Source: Flavobacterium sp.
Lineage (GTDB): Bacteria; Bacteroidota; Bacteroidia; Flavobacteriales; Flavobacteriaceae
DNA: 64,000 nucleotides
Direction of reading: 5' to 3'
Assembly: GCF_028689845.1 (NCBI RefSeq)
Contig: NZ_JAQVCH010000006.1
Location: 46,265-110,264 of the forward strand
Each line of letters begins with the position of its first letter. Position 1 is the first letter of the stretch. Positions 54,332 to 63,718 of the stretch are shown one piece after another. A program made the translations under genes and the position numbers. The notes below the pieces were generated by a model. It did not search any database. It saw only the letters and a program-made list of their open reading frames with translations, and was not told where the DNA came from.

Positions 54332-55816
54332 ATGAATACGACCGAAAAAGAAACCCAACTCGAACATTATTTTAAATCATTTCGTGAAAATATTATCGGA
54401 ATTAATCAAAACTTCGATTCACCTTTCGGACAACAACCTATTATTTACACCGATTGGACTGCCAGTGGCCGTTTATATCGACCCATCGAAGAAAAATTAA
54501 TCAATCAGTTTGGTCCTTTTGTAGCCAATACACATACCGAAACAACGATATCTGGAACGGCAATGACAATGGCTTATCATCATGCTCGATCGATTATCAA
54601 AAAACATGTCAATGCCAATAGTAATGATGTTTTAATTACAGACGGAACCGGAATGACGGGTGTTGTCAATAAATTTCAACGTATTTTGGGACTTCGAATT
54701 CCTGAAAACTTAAAAGAATTCACCTCTATTCCCGAAGCGTTAAAACCCATTGTATTTATTTCGCACATGGAGCATCATTCTAATCAAACCTCTTGGCTAG
54801 AAACTATTGCTGATGTGGTAGTTATTCCTGCCAATGACCAAGGATTATTTTGTTTAGATAATTTTCAAGAATTGTTAGCCGAATACGAAGACCGCGTTTT
54901 TAAAATTGCTTCTATCACTTCTTGTTCTAATGTTACAGGAATCCGAACTCCTTATCACGAAGTAGCAAAAATTATGCACCAAAATAAAGGGGTTTGTTTT
55001 GTGGATTTTGCGTGTTCTGGCCCGTATGTTCATATTGATATGCATCCTGAAGATTCTGAAAGTTATTTAGATGCTATTTTCTTTTCGCCACATAAATTTT
55101 TGGGCGGACCTGGAACTACAGGTGTTTTAGTATTTAATCAGAATCTATATAAAAATAATGTACCTGATTGTCCGGGTGGCGGAACAGTTTCTTGGACAAA
55201 TCCGTGGGGCGAACATAAATATATCGACAACATTGAAGACCGTGAAGATGGCGGAACACCAGGCTTTTTACAAGTAATTAAAACCGCTTTGGCCATTCAA
55301 TTGAAGGAACAAATGGGCGTTGATAATATTTTAAAACGGGAACACGAATTGGTTGCCTATGTTTTTGAAGAATTGGGTTCTATTGAAAACATACATATTT
55401 TAGCCGCAGAACACCAAGACCGTTTAGGCGTAATTTCGTTTTATATTGATGAATTACATTTTAATTTAGGAGTAAAAATGCTAAATGACCGTTTTGGTAT
55501 ACAAACGCGTGGTGGTTGTAGTTGTGCTGGAACATACGGTCATTTTCTGTTGCATGTAGACCAGCAAACGTCACAGGATTTAGTATCGCAAATTTCGTTA
55601 GGCGATTTACTTCTAAAACCGGGATGGATTCGAATGTCTATTCACCCTACAACGACTTCGGAAGAAATTCAATATGTTTGTGAAAGCATTAAACAATTGG
55701 CCGCAAATCATCAAACATGGAGTAAAGACTATGATTACGATGGAAAAACAAATAATTTCCGTCATCACGCTGATTTAGTTCCTGAAAAAGAAATGGTTAT
55801 GAATTGGTTTTTATAG
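54332..55816 (+). CDS. Class V aminotransferase (cysteine-desulfurase-like)
   Basis: A 494-residue PLP enzyme. Visible: TDWTASGRLYRPIEE, VANTHTETTISG, LITDGTGMTGVVNK, HMEHHSNQTSW, the SCSNVTGIRTP segment, and FFSPHKFLGGPGTTG with the PLP lysine. RGGCSCAGTYGH late in the chain holds two cysteines. It is longer than NifS/SufS (about 400), so it may be a distinct class V enzyme rather than a sulfur donor for Fe-S clusters. I start at the ATG at 54332 instead of the TTG just before it. Confidence 0.88.
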   Translation: MNTTEKETQLEHYFKSFRENIIGINQNFDSPFGQQPIIYTDWTASGRLYRPIEEKLINQFGPFVANTHTETTISGTAMTMAYHHARSIIKKHVNANSNDVLITDGTGMTGVVNKFQRILGLRIPENLKEFTSIPEALKPIVFISHMEHHSNQTSWLETIADVVVIPANDQGLFCLDNFQELLAEYEDRVFKIASITSCSNVTGIRTPYHEVAKIMHQNKGVCFVDFACSGPYVHIDMHPEDSESYLDAIFFSPHKFLGGPGTTGVLVFNQNLYKNNVPDCPGGGTVSWTNPWGEHKYIDNIEDREDGGTPGFLQVIKTALAIQLKEQMGVDNILKREHELVAYVFEELGSIENIHILAAEHQDRLGVISFYIDELHFNLGVKMLNDRFGIQTRGGCSCAGTYGHFLLHVDQQTSQDLVSQISLGDLLLKPGWIRMSIHPTTTSEEIQYVCESIKQLAANHQTWSKDYDYDGKTNNFRHHADLVPEKEMVMNWFL

Positions 55817-55902
55817 TGAAATTTTAGTATTTCAAGAATAAATTTTACTATTAAAAAATAAATTAATCTTATAAACAACTCAAAATAAGAGAATTAAAAG
55901 GG

Positions 55903-56787
55903 TTATCGTCTGTGTTTCCAACGTTTATGCGTCCACAAATAATATTCTGGTGCTTCTTTGATTTGTTCTTCCACTTTTTGAATAAACGAATGCGTTAATT
56001 CAAAGTCTGGCACACTTTTCGGGTTGTACGAAAGAACTTCAAACCGACATTCATAATAACCTCTTTTTACTTTTTGAATCCGCATGTACATCACATTCAT
56101 GTCAAATTTCTTAGCAAGCATTTCAGCTCCGGTTTGCAATGGCGTTTCAATCCCAAAAAAAGTACCCCAATTAATGGCTCTTGATGCTTTTGGTGATTGG
56201 TCACTTGCAAATCCATAGATGCTTTGAATTCCTCTCAAATAGTTAGATTCAATTGTTGGAATAGTTTCTTTAGTGTTTATCAAATTTGCTCCAAATTTCT
56301 GACGAATATCACGGACTAATTTATCAAAATAAACATTTGCAATTTTTTTATAGATAGCATACCCTTTAACACTCAACTTGTTGTTGATAGAAACTGACCA
56401 TTCATAACTAGCATAATGACTAGTTAATAACGCGATACTTTTTCCGTCTCGCTCCATTTCTTTTAACACATCAAGATTAGGAAGCACAAAATGTTCATCC
56501 ATTTCTTCTTTAGAAATTGTTAGCGTTTTAATCATCTCCAGAAATAAATCACATAAATGATGGTAAAATTTCTTTTCAATTGCTGTTCGTTCCAAAGCAG
56601 ATTTTTCAGGAAAGGCAATCAGTAAATTTTCACGAACTGTTTTCTTCCGGTAACCAATAACATGATAGATTAGAAGATAAATAAAGTCTGAAAAAAGATA
56701 TAATACGCGAAATGGAAGAATTGAAATCAACCAAAGAAAGGGATAAGCTATTATGAAAACGAGAAACTGCATTTCTAAAATTTTCAC
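55903..56787 (-). CDS. LpxL/HtrB-type lipid A acyltransferase
   Basis: A 294-residue lysophospholipid/lipid A acyltransferase. An N-terminal membrane helix (FLVFIIAYPFLWLISILPF) is followed by a KKTVRENLLIAFPE segment, and the catalytic HX4E motif is in SHYASYEW. ASDQSPKASRAINWGTFFG and a PEYYLWTHKRWKHR C-terminus are typical. It probably adds a secondary acyl chain to lipid A at the inner membrane, and so completes the pathway begun by the lpx cluster at 22.6-27.5 kb. Confidence 0.9.
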   Translation of the reverse strand: MKILEMQFLVFIIAYPFLWLISILPFRVLYLFSDFIYLLIYHVIGYRKKTVRENLLIAFPEKSALERTAIEKKFYHHLCDLFLEMIKTLTISKEEMDEHFVLPNLDVLKEMERDGKSIALLTSHYASYEWSVSINNKLSVKGYAIYKKIANVYFDKLVRDIRQKFGANLINTKETIPTIESNYLRGIQSIYGFASDQSPKASRAINWGTFFGIETPLQTGAEMLAKKFDMNVMYMRIQKVKRGYYECRFEVLSYNPKSVPDFELTHSFIQKVEEQIKEAPEYYLWTHKRWKHRR

Positions 56788-56873
56788 AAATATACGGCAA
56801 TTTCCATTTATGCCATTTGGTTTAACAAAAGCTACTGAAACTTTACTATTTTTACCAAAATTAAATAACAGCC

Positions 56874-57515
56874 ATGAATTTTGCCTTAATTATTTTGATT
56901 GCAGCCAATGTTTTAATTAGTTTTAAAGCTTTGGAAGACCAACTTTTTTTTAGAAAATATGAATTTCATATTGGTAGTATTCGAGCAGGGGAGCACTTAC
57001 GCATGTTAACTTCTGCTTTTTTACATGTGGATATTGCCCATTTAGCGTTTAATATGTTGACCTTGTACTTTTTTGCACCAGTGGTTTCTAATTATTTGGG
57101 CGATGGTTCTTTTTTGCTAATTTATTTTGGAAGTTTACTTTGTGGTAGTTTATTAACGCTTCAATTTCACAAAGAAGAATATAGTTATCGAGCTGTTGGG
57201 GCTTCGGGAGCGGTGACAGGTATTTTATATGCGGCTATTTTGTTGCAACCTGGCATGGATTTATACCTCTTTTTTATACCGATTCCAATTCCAGCTTATT
57301 TATTTGGAATTGGTTATTTGTTGTATTCTATTTATGGAATGAAATCACGCAAAGATAATATTGGTCATACAGCACATTTTGGGGGAGCAATAGGCGGCTA
57401 TTTAATTACCATATTTAAAGAACCACAATTGTTAACAGAAAATACCTTGATGGTCATTTTATTGGCGATTCCTATCATTATACTTTTTATAATGGCAAAA
57501 ATGGGAAAGATTTAG
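56874..57515 (+). CDS. Rhomboid intramembrane serine protease
   Basis: A 213-residue polytopic protein with six hydrophobic segments. The catalytic Ser lies in GASGAVTGILY and the His in HTAHFGGAIGGYL. LHVDIAHLAFNMLTLYFF is the conserved His/Asn region. It would cleave transmembrane helices. It is divergent from the acyltransferase gene and 45 bp ahead of the SIMPL gene. Confidence 0.93.
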   Translation: MNFALIILIAANVLISFKALEDQLFFRKYEFHIGSIRAGEHLRMLTSAFLHVDIAHLAFNMLTLYFFAPVVSNYLGDGSFLLIYFGSLLCGSLLTLQFHKEEYSYRAVGASGAVTGILYAAILLQPGMDLYLFFIPIPIPAYLFGIGYLLYSIYGMKSRKDNIGHTAHFGGAIGGYLITIFKEPQLLTENTLMVILLAIPIIILFIMAKMGKI

Positions 57516-57560
57516 ATGTTCTGGCATGATAATTGAAAAATTCAGTTTAAAATAATTTAC

Positions 57561-58250
57561 ATGAAAAATTCTATTCTTATTCTTTTTGCTTTGGCCATGA
57601 CAGTTACTCAAGCTCAAGAATCCAAAATTATTCCACAAATAACCGTTTCTGGCGAGGGAAAAATTAGTGTTATGCCCGATAGAGCCGTACTTAAATTTGG
57701 AATTCAGAATTCAGGAAAAGAAGCTTCGGAAGTTAAAAATCTTAACGATGAAACAGTAGATAAAGTACTGAAATACATTAAAAAATTTGGTATTGCGACC
57801 ACTGATTATAAAACAACGCAAGTGAGTTTGCGTAAAGAATATGATTATGAAAAGAAGAAACATTTCTACAAAGCGGTTCAGTCTATTCAAATCACTTTAA
57901 AAGACTTAACTAAATATGACGAATTGATGGCGGGCTTAGTGGAAACCGGAATTAATAATATTGATAATGTTGAATTTAAATCTTCTAAGATAGAAGAACA
58001 TCAATCAAATGCTCGCAAATTAGCTATTCAAGATGCCAAGAAAAAAGCAGAAGATTATGTATCCGTTTTAAATCAAAAAGTAGGCAAAGCAATTATGATT
58101 ACAGATAATTCGCAACCTATTTATCCACCGATGTATAAAAATGTAGTTTATGCGGCAATGGCTTCTGATGCTGGTTCTGCACGAGAAACTGTTGCAATAG
58201 GCGAAATTGAAATTATAACGAATGTAAACGTAAGTTTTTTGTTGGAATAG
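57561..58250 (+). CDS. SIMPL-domain (DUF541) periplasmic protein
   Basis: A 229-residue secreted protein: signal peptide ILILFALAMTVTQAQ, then the SIMPL domain with ITVSGEGKISVMPDRAVLKFGI, LKYIKKFGIATTDYKTTQVSL, NIDNVEFKSSKIEEHQSNARKLAIQDAKKKAEDYV and the ETVAIGEIEIITNVNVSFLL end. SIMPL proteins form hollow oligomers in the envelope, with unclear function. It probably shares a transcript with the rhomboid gene. Confidence 0.9.
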   Translation: MKNSILILFALAMTVTQAQESKIIPQITVSGEGKISVMPDRAVLKFGIQNSGKEASEVKNLNDETVDKVLKYIKKFGIATTDYKTTQVSLRKEYDYEKKKHFYKAVQSIQITLKDLTKYDELMAGLVETGINNIDNVEFKSSKIEEHQSNARKLAIQDAKKKAEDYVSVLNQKVGKAIMITDNSQPIYPPMYKNVVYAAMASDAGSARETVAIGEIEIITNVNVSFLLE

Positions 58251-58259
58251 GAAATGCTT

Positions 58260-58289
58260 AAAAAATTACTCTTCTTTAAGTAATTTTTT
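58260..58289. terminator. Bidirectional terminator between convergent genes
   Basis: AAAAAATTAC (58260-58269) and GTAATTTTTT (58280-58289) form a 10-bp stem with T runs on both strands. It overlaps the last codons of the antiporter gene, whose stop begins at 58266. Confidence 0.7.
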
Positions 58290-60140
58290 CAAATGCTCAC
58301 TATCCCAGGCATGGTCGCTGGCCGAGAAATTTAAATACAAATCATTTTTCAAGAGTTGTTCTTGCATTTCCAATTCGTCTTTAATGGTCGCTAAATAAGC
58401 CATTTTATCATGTCTTTTAGCCGCTAACTTGCGTATGGCCGCTTCATCATATTTGATAAATCGCTGCCCTTGTCTTGTGGCAGAATATTTTCGATGTCCC
58501 AATTGAGTTAATGCATCTACTCCTAAATGTACCGCTGTATAAAGAGTTTCTCGATAAATTTTATCAACGCCATGGTCAATTAATTCATAGGCATCAACGC
58601 GATTTCGAGCTCGAGTAAGTATTTTTAGGTCCGGAAAATGTTTGCGAAGTAACTCAACTACGCTTAAATTAATTTCTGGATTATCGATAGCTGCAATAAA
58701 AATCTTAGCATTTTCTGCTCCAGCGGCTTTTAATAATTCTAACCGAGTTGCATCACCATAATATACTTTGAACCCCATTTTACGCAATAAATCAACCCGT
58801 TCAGAATCATGATCTAAAATGGTTGCACTTACGCCATTTGCTTTGAGCAGGCGTCCAATGGTACTTCCAAAATGACCAAAACCGGCAATGATTACTTCGT
58901 TGTTTTCATCAATCACGTCATGTGGTTTTTTTACTTTTTCTTTTACACCAAAATACGGAGCAATCCACCGTTCATTCATCAATAATAAAAATGGGGTTGC
59001 CAACATACTTAACGCAATAATAGCCATGACTTGATTTCCTAATTTACTTGGAAGGATATTTAATTGGGTCGAGAAACTTAAAATTACAAAACCAAACTCA
59101 CCTGCTTGACTTAATCCAAAAGAAAACAGAAAGTTATGATCCATTCTTTTTTTATAAATCTTTCCAATTAAGAAAAGAACTGAGAATTTGATTAGTGTTA
59201 AACAAGCTACGAAAATTAAAATAAAAGCTGGGTCTTCTAAAATTAATTTAAAATTAATGGAAGCTCCAACCCCTATAAAAAATAAACCTAATAATAATCC
59301 TTTAAACGGAGCAATATCACCTTCTAATTCATGTCTAAATTCAGAGTTTGCCAAAACGACTCCTGCCATAAAAGCACCTAAGGCTGGACTTAAACCAACT
59401 AATTGCATCAAATAGGAAACAGCCATTACTAGTAAAAGTGCAGAAGCAGTAAACAGTTCTTGTAAGCGTGTTTTTGCGACAATATGCAACAAAGGCACCA
59501 CTATATAGCGGCCTGCAAAATAAACTGCAACAATGGCAGATATAACAATAAGTGCTTGTGTCCAACCTGCAAAATCATGAATTAAGGAGGTTCTAAATTC
59601 GTCAGTCACCACGGCTCGCTCGGTTATTAACAAAGGAATCATGGCTAAAATTGGAATGACGGCTATATCTTGGAATAAAAGTATCGAAAAAGAAGAACGT
59701 CCCATGGAAGTTTGTGATAATCCTTTTTCTTTTAAACTTTGTAATACAATGGCAGTTGACGAAAGGGAAAGTGCTAAAGCAATAACCAAATTAGTTTGCC
59801 AATTCAAATCCATAAAAACAGATGAAAATAGAAAAAGTAAGAAAGTTGTTCCAATTAATTGAATAGAACCCATTCCTAAAATGAACTTTCGCATTTTCCA
59901 GAATTTATAAGGGTCTAATTCGAGTCCGATTAAAAACAACATCATCACTACACCAAATTCGGCAAAATGCATGATGTCTTCTCCTTCTGAACCAATCATT
60001 CCTAACACAAATGGTCCAATGACAATTCCCGCAAACAAATATCCTAAAATGGAGCTTAAGCCTAATTTTTTGGCAATAGGTACGCAAATTACCGCAGAAG
60101 CTAAATAAAGAATGGCTTGTACAAAAAATCCGTTATCCAT
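58266..60140 (-). CDS. Kef-type cation:proton antiporter (CPA2)
   Basis: A 624-residue membrane protein: about 12 hydrophobic helices (residues 1-390; LGAFMAGVVLANSEFRHELEGDIAPFKG is the CPA2 signature), then an RCK N domain (VIIAGFGHFGSTIGRLLKANG near 410) that would bind nucleotide. A C-terminal helical part follows. In E. coli, KefB and KefC are potassium efflux systems gated by glutathione adducts. The gene overlaps the flavodoxin-like partner by 8 nt, so both are probably co-translated. Confidence 0.93.
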   Translation of the reverse strand: MDNGFFVQAILYLASAVICVPIAKKLGLSSILGYLFAGIVIGPFVLGMIGSEGEDIMHFAEFGVVMMLFLIGLELDPYKFWKMRKFILGMGSIQLIGTTFLLFLFSSVFMDLNWQTNLVIALALSLSSTAIVLQSLKEKGLSQTSMGRSSFSILLFQDIAVIPILAMIPLLITERAVVTDEFRTSLIHDFAGWTQALIVISAIVAVYFAGRYIVVPLLHIVAKTRLQELFTASALLLVMAVSYLMQLVGLSPALGAFMAGVVLANSEFRHELEGDIAPFKGLLLGLFFIGVGASINFKLILEDPAFILIFVACLTLIKFSVLFLIGKIYKKRMDHNFLFSFGLSQAGEFGFVILSFSTQLNILPSKLGNQVMAIIALSMLATPFLLLMNERWIAPYFGVKEKVKKPHDVIDENNEVIIAGFGHFGSTIGRLLKANGVSATILDHDSERVDLLRKMGFKVYYGDATRLELLKAAGAENAKIFIAAIDNPEINLSVVELLRKHFPDLKILTRARNRVDAYELIDHGVDKIYRETLYTAVHLGVDALTQLGHRKYSATRQGQRFIKYDEAAIRKLAAKRHDKMAYLATIKDELEMQEQLLKNDLYLNFSASDHAWDSEHLKKLLKEE

Positions 60141-60747
60141 TGATTAAAGTTTTAGTGTTAAACCAATCATTAAGATAATGATGCGTATTTATTTCTTTCA
60201 CATCAATTTCAGCAACTATTAAATATTGTAATAACTGTTTATATTGTTTGCTGTAAAAGTCAATTTCTTCTGAAGAAATACTATGTGTTCCATGAATAAC
60301 AAATGGTGGCAAATAATGCATTTTGCAAACCTTTGCTGTTTGATTAAACGGTTCTAATAAATCTGGAATGGTATATCGATCGCGTCCTGTTGCACAATAA
60401 TTTTCTTTTTTTCCACCAGTAGTAATAAATTGAATCAGTTTTTTATCTTTTAAAAAATTGCCTTTTTTGCCATAAGCCCAATTGTATTCTAAGACTAAAT
60501 CAATCCACTGTTTAAGAATAGGCGGGCAACTGTACCAATACAGCGGATGTTGCCAAATGATAATGTCGTGAGCTTCAAGCAATTTTTGTTCTCTTTTGAC
60601 ATCTATATCAAACTCAGGATATTCTTCATATAAATCATGAAATGTGATAAAGGTTGATTTTGGGATATGTTGAACTAATGCTTGATTGATTAATGATCTT
60701 TCAAACATAGGGTGGGCAAATAGAATTAAGATTTTAGTTGGCGTCAT
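60133..60747 (-). CDS. KefF-like NAD(P)H oxidoreductase
   Basis: A 204-residue flavodoxin-fold protein (ILILFAHPMFERSLINQAL, HDIIIWQHPLYWYSCPPILKQWIDLVL, TTGGKKENY). It matches the KefF/KefG ancillary subunits and NQO-type quinone reductases. Its end overlaps the antiporter by 8 nt, which argues for a KefF role as activator of the channel. The N-terminal start at 60747 is an ATG preceded by no clear alternative. Confidence 0.88.
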   Translation of the reverse strand: MTPTKILILFAHPMFERSLINQALVQHIPKSTFITFHDLYEEYPEFDIDVKREQKLLEAHDIIIWQHPLYWYSCPPILKQWIDLVLEYNWAYGKKGNFLKDKKLIQFITTGGKKENYCATGRDRYTIPDLLEPFNQTAKVCKMHYLPPFVIHGTHSISSEEIDFYSKQYKQLLQYLIVAEIDVKEINTHHYLNDWFNTKTLING

Positions 60748-60805
60748 GGTTTAAAACTACATCTTTTTTTTTAAAAAATAAGTTTTTTTTTCATTAAATC
60801 ATGAA

Positions 60806-62152
60806 TTAAATTCCAACATAATTGGAGGGAGTGATTTGAAGTAATTCTGTTTTTATAGTTTCTGATATAGCTAAAGAATGAATAAATTCATGTATTGTCT
60901 TCTTATTCATTTGTTCATTTGTACGTGTTAATCCTTTTAATGCTTCATACGGATTGGGATAAGCTTCACGGCGTAAAATAGTCTGAATAGCTTCAGCAAC
61001 TACAGCCCAATTACGTTCTAAATCTTCTTCTAATTTTGAAACATTTAAAAGTAATTTATTTAATCCTTTTAAAGTCGCTTCAAAACCAATTAAGGTATGA
61101 CCAATGGGCACACCAATGTTTCTAAGCACGGTGCTATCGGTTAAATCTCGTTGTAATCGAGATAAGGGTAATTTGGCAGAAAGATGTTCAAAAATAGCAT
61201 TTGCCATCCCTAGATTTCCTTCAGAATTTTCAAAATCTATTGGATTAACTTTGTGTGGCATGGCAGAAGAGCCAATTTCACCCGCTTTAATTTTTTGCTT
61301 AAAATAATCCATCGAAACATAGGTCCAAACATCTCTATCTAAGTCGATTAAAATAGTATTTATGCGTTTTAAGCAATCAAAAAATGCGGCCATGTGGTCA
61401 TAATGTTCCACTTGGGTGGTGGGATAGGAATGGTGTAAGCCCAACGTTTCTTCTACAAAAGCAGTTCCAAATTTTTTCCAATCTATTTGTGGATAAGCTA
61501 CTTGATGGGCATTATAATTTCCGGTTGCTCCACCAAATTTTGCAGCAAAAGGAATATTGAATAATTGTCGTAATTGCTCTTCTAATCGTTCTACAAAGAC
61601 ACCAAATTCTTTGCCTAATCGAGTAGGGGAAGCGGGTTGTCCGTGCGTTCGAGCCAGCATCGGAATAGCTGCCCATTCTACACTTAACTCTTTTAGTTTA
61701 GAAACAACACTAATTAATAATGGCAAATATACTTTTTCAAAGCTTTCTTTCATCGAGAGCGGAATCGCCGTATTATTTACGTCTTGTGAAGTCAATCCGA
61801 AATGAATAAATTCTTTATATTTTTCTAACCCAACTTTGTCAAAGGCATCTTTAATGAAATATTCAACTGCTTTAACATCGTGATTTGTTGTTTTTTCAAT
61901 TTCTTTGATAGCCAAAGCATCGGATGTGGTGAATTGGGTGTAAATTGATCTTAAATCCTGAAAAATTGCAACATCAACGTCTTTTAGTTGCGGCAGCGGA
62001 AGTTCACAAAGAGCAATAAAATATTCAATTTCTACGCGAACACGGTAGCGAATTAAAGCTTCTTCTGAAAAAAAGGAAGCTAGTGAAACTGTTTTATTTC
62101 GATACCTGCCGTCAATTGGCGAAATGGCGTTTAATTCGTTTAAAGTAGTCAT
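60806..62152 (-). CDS. purB: Adenylosuccinate lyase
   Basis: A 448-residue member of the fumarase/aspartase superfamily. Motifs: LNAISPIDGRYRNKT at the start, HFGLTSQDVNNTA, RTHGQPASPTRLGKE, and the signature GSSAMPHKVNPIDFENSEGN. It catalyses two steps of purine synthesis. I start at the ATG at 62152; a TTG at 62176 lies inside the -7 promoter element and cannot be the start. Confidence 0.96.
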   Translation of the reverse strand: MTTLNELNAISPIDGRYRNKTVSLASFFSEEALIRYRVRVEIEYFIALCELPLPQLKDVDVAIFQDLRSIYTQFTTSDALAIKEIEKTTNHDVKAVEYFIKDAFDKVGLEKYKEFIHFGLTSQDVNNTAIPLSMKESFEKVYLPLLISVVSKLKELSVEWAAIPMLARTHGQPASPTRLGKEFGVFVERLEEQLRQLFNIPFAAKFGGATGNYNAHQVAYPQIDWKKFGTAFVEETLGLHHSYPTTQVEHYDHMAAFFDCLKRINTILIDLDRDVWTYVSMDYFKQKIKAGEIGSSAMPHKVNPIDFENSEGNLGMANAIFEHLSAKLPLSRLQRDLTDSTVLRNIGVPIGHTLIGFEATLKGLNKLLLNVSKLEEDLERNWAVVAEAIQTILRREAYPNPYEALKGLTRTNEQMNKKTIHEFIHSLAISETIKTELLQITPSNYVGI

Positions 62153-62173
62153 GAGTAGTGTTGTTTTATGCGG

Positions 62174-62181
62174 CAAAGATA
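62174..62181 (-). promoter_or_regulatory. Promoter -7 element of purB
   Basis: On the minus strand TATCTTTG (62181-62174) precedes the purB ATG at 62152 by 21 nt. This also shows that a start at 62176 would overlap the promoter. No purine operator can be named. Confidence 0.6.
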
Positions 62182-62230
62182 GTTTTTAAAAGCTAAAAGG
62201 TGAAATCAAAATAGAAGTTATTCGCTTATT

Positions 62231-62920
62231 TTAAAGGAATTCCTTTAAACGATTTTGTACAATTTTTAAACCTTCTGAACCGATATGGGGTATTATTTCT
62301 AAGGTATTGGCTAAGTCTAAAACGGGAGCAGGTTTTGGGTCTATATAAAAAATAGGAATTTCAGGTTGGGTATAATGCATCAAACTTGCCGCAGGATAAA
62401 CTTGTAAAGACGTTCCCACCACAATGAAAATAGCGGCTTGTTCGGCTAAATTGATGGCTTCTTCCATGGCAGGAACAGCTTCTCCAAACCAAACAATATG
62501 CGGACGCATGGGAAAACCATTCAAATCAAAATGATGTGCATGTAAATCCTTTTCCCAATCTAATAGGTAAGAATCATCGTTCGTGCTTCTCGCTTTTAAG
62601 AGTTCGCCATGTAAGTGTAAAACCTTTGTACTTCCTGCTTTTTCATGGAGATTATCAACATTTTGCGTGATAATGTGTACGTCAAAATCGCGTTCTAATT
62701 CGGCTAAAATTAAATGACTACGATTGGGTTGGACGCTAATTAGTTGTTGCCGACGTTTATTGTAAAAATCAAGTACCAAACTCGGATTTTTTTTCCATCC
62801 TAAAGGTGAAGCTACTTCCATAATATCATGTCCTTCCCAAAGTCCGTCAGCATCTCTAAACGTATTGATGCCACTTTCTGCACTAATCCCAGCTCCTGTT
62901 AAAACAACTACTTTTTTCAT
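62231..62920 (-). CDS. cobB: Sir2-family protein deacylase (CobB-like), without zinc cysteines
   Basis: A 229-residue sirtuin. NAD-binding motifs: LTGAGISAESGINTFRDADGLW, ITQNVDNLHEKAGS, HLHGEL with the catalytic His, and VGTSLQVYPAASL. There are no cysteines in the whole protein, so the usual four-Cys zinc site is absent. FYNKRRQQL carries the Tyr/Arg pair that lets CobB and SIRT5 act on succinyl-lysine, so desuccinylation is plausible. It begins directly after the anti-sigma stop (62921). Confidence 0.9.
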   Translation of the reverse strand: MKKVVVLTGAGISAESGINTFRDADGLWEGHDIMEVASPLGWKKNPSLVLDFYNKRRQQLISVQPNRSHLILAELERDFDVHIITQNVDNLHEKAGSTKVLHLHGELLKARSTNDDSYLLDWEKDLHAHHFDLNGFPMRPHIVWFGEAVPAMEEAINLAEQAAIFIVVGTSLQVYPAASLMHYTQPEIPIFYIDPKPAPVLDLANTLEIIPHIGSEGLKIVQNRLKEFL

Positions 62921-63718
62921 TTAAACTTTACCAAGCGTGTATAGTTGTTCTAAAGTTGGACTTGCACTTCCGCCAGCGGGTTCGAGTGTGATGCCAAAAG
63001 CTTCTGCTTCGATTACATTTTGTAATGGGAAAATCAAGCTTTTATTATTCGAATAATTATCTAATAAACCTATACTTAAAGGTGTTAACGGATTTAATTT
63101 GAGAGCCCAAACTTGATACACCATTCCTTCTGGAGGTTCAGGTAAACCGGCTCCATCAACATAAACAATATGCGTTTCTTGGTTCCAATAAACTTTTGCT
63201 ATAGCTGTTGGTGAAACTTCTTGTCCCACTAAAGGAACAACTGTATTTTTAGTATCTCGAACTAACGCTAATAAATCTTCATTAATCTGGTTTTTTGACT
63301 GTAAAGCAGTATATTCTTTATTGAGTTTTATGTTTTCGGTATTGATTTTAGCAATGGTAGAAGTTTTTGTAACATCCTCTTGATAATAATAAATTGTACC
63401 GGCTAAAAATAGAACGGCAGCTGCCCAACCAAGGTAATTACTCAGCTTATTTTGTGATTTTACTTCAGCTTGAATCGGAATTACTTTTGGCTGTGTTTCA
63501 AAAATCTGTTGTTTAATAATTTCATAGTTTTTTCCCGAAAGGCGAGGGGAAACACTTCCAGACAATGAAATGAGTGATTTTTCAATAGCAATAATTTCTT
63601 CGCGAATGACAGCAAACTGTTGAGCCATTTTATTTACTTCTTCTATTTCAGAAGCATTTAAACAGCCATAAACATAGAGTTCTAGAATGCCGGAATCAAT
63701 ATATTCTTGTGTGCTCAT
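62921..63718 (-). CDS. Anti-sigma factor, RskA-like
   Basis: A 265-residue protein starting at the ATG at 63718. The cytoplasmic N-terminus (LYVYGCLNASEIEEVNKMA) is a zinc-less anti-sigma domain, then one transmembrane segment (YLGWAAAVLFLAGTIYYY), then a periplasmic RskA domain (PPEGMVYQVWALKLNPLTPLSIGLL). The start overlaps the sigma-factor stop by 3 nt, a normal arrangement for a sigma/anti-sigma pair. The two are translationally coupled. Confidence 0.88.
   Translation of the reverse strand: MSTQEYIDSGILELYVYGCLNASEIEEVNKMAQQFAVIREEIIAIEKSLISLSGSVSPRLSGKNYEIIKQQIFETQPKVIPIQAEVKSQNKLSNYLGWAAAVLFLAGTIYYYQEDVTKTSTIAKINTENIKLNKEYTALQSKNQINEDLLALVRDTKNTVVPLVGQEVSPTAIAKVYWNQETHIVYVDGAGLPEPPEGMVYQVWALKLNPLTPLSIGLLDNYSNNKSLIFPLQNVIEAEAFGITLEPAGGSASPTLEQLYTLGKV

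Noticed and set aside
54332..55816. Assigning the class V aminotransferase as SufS
   Set aside because: It is about 90 residues longer than SufS/NifS and is not beside other suf genes.
62153..62176. TTG start for purB
   Set aside because: It falls within the TATCTTTG promoter element at 62174-62181.
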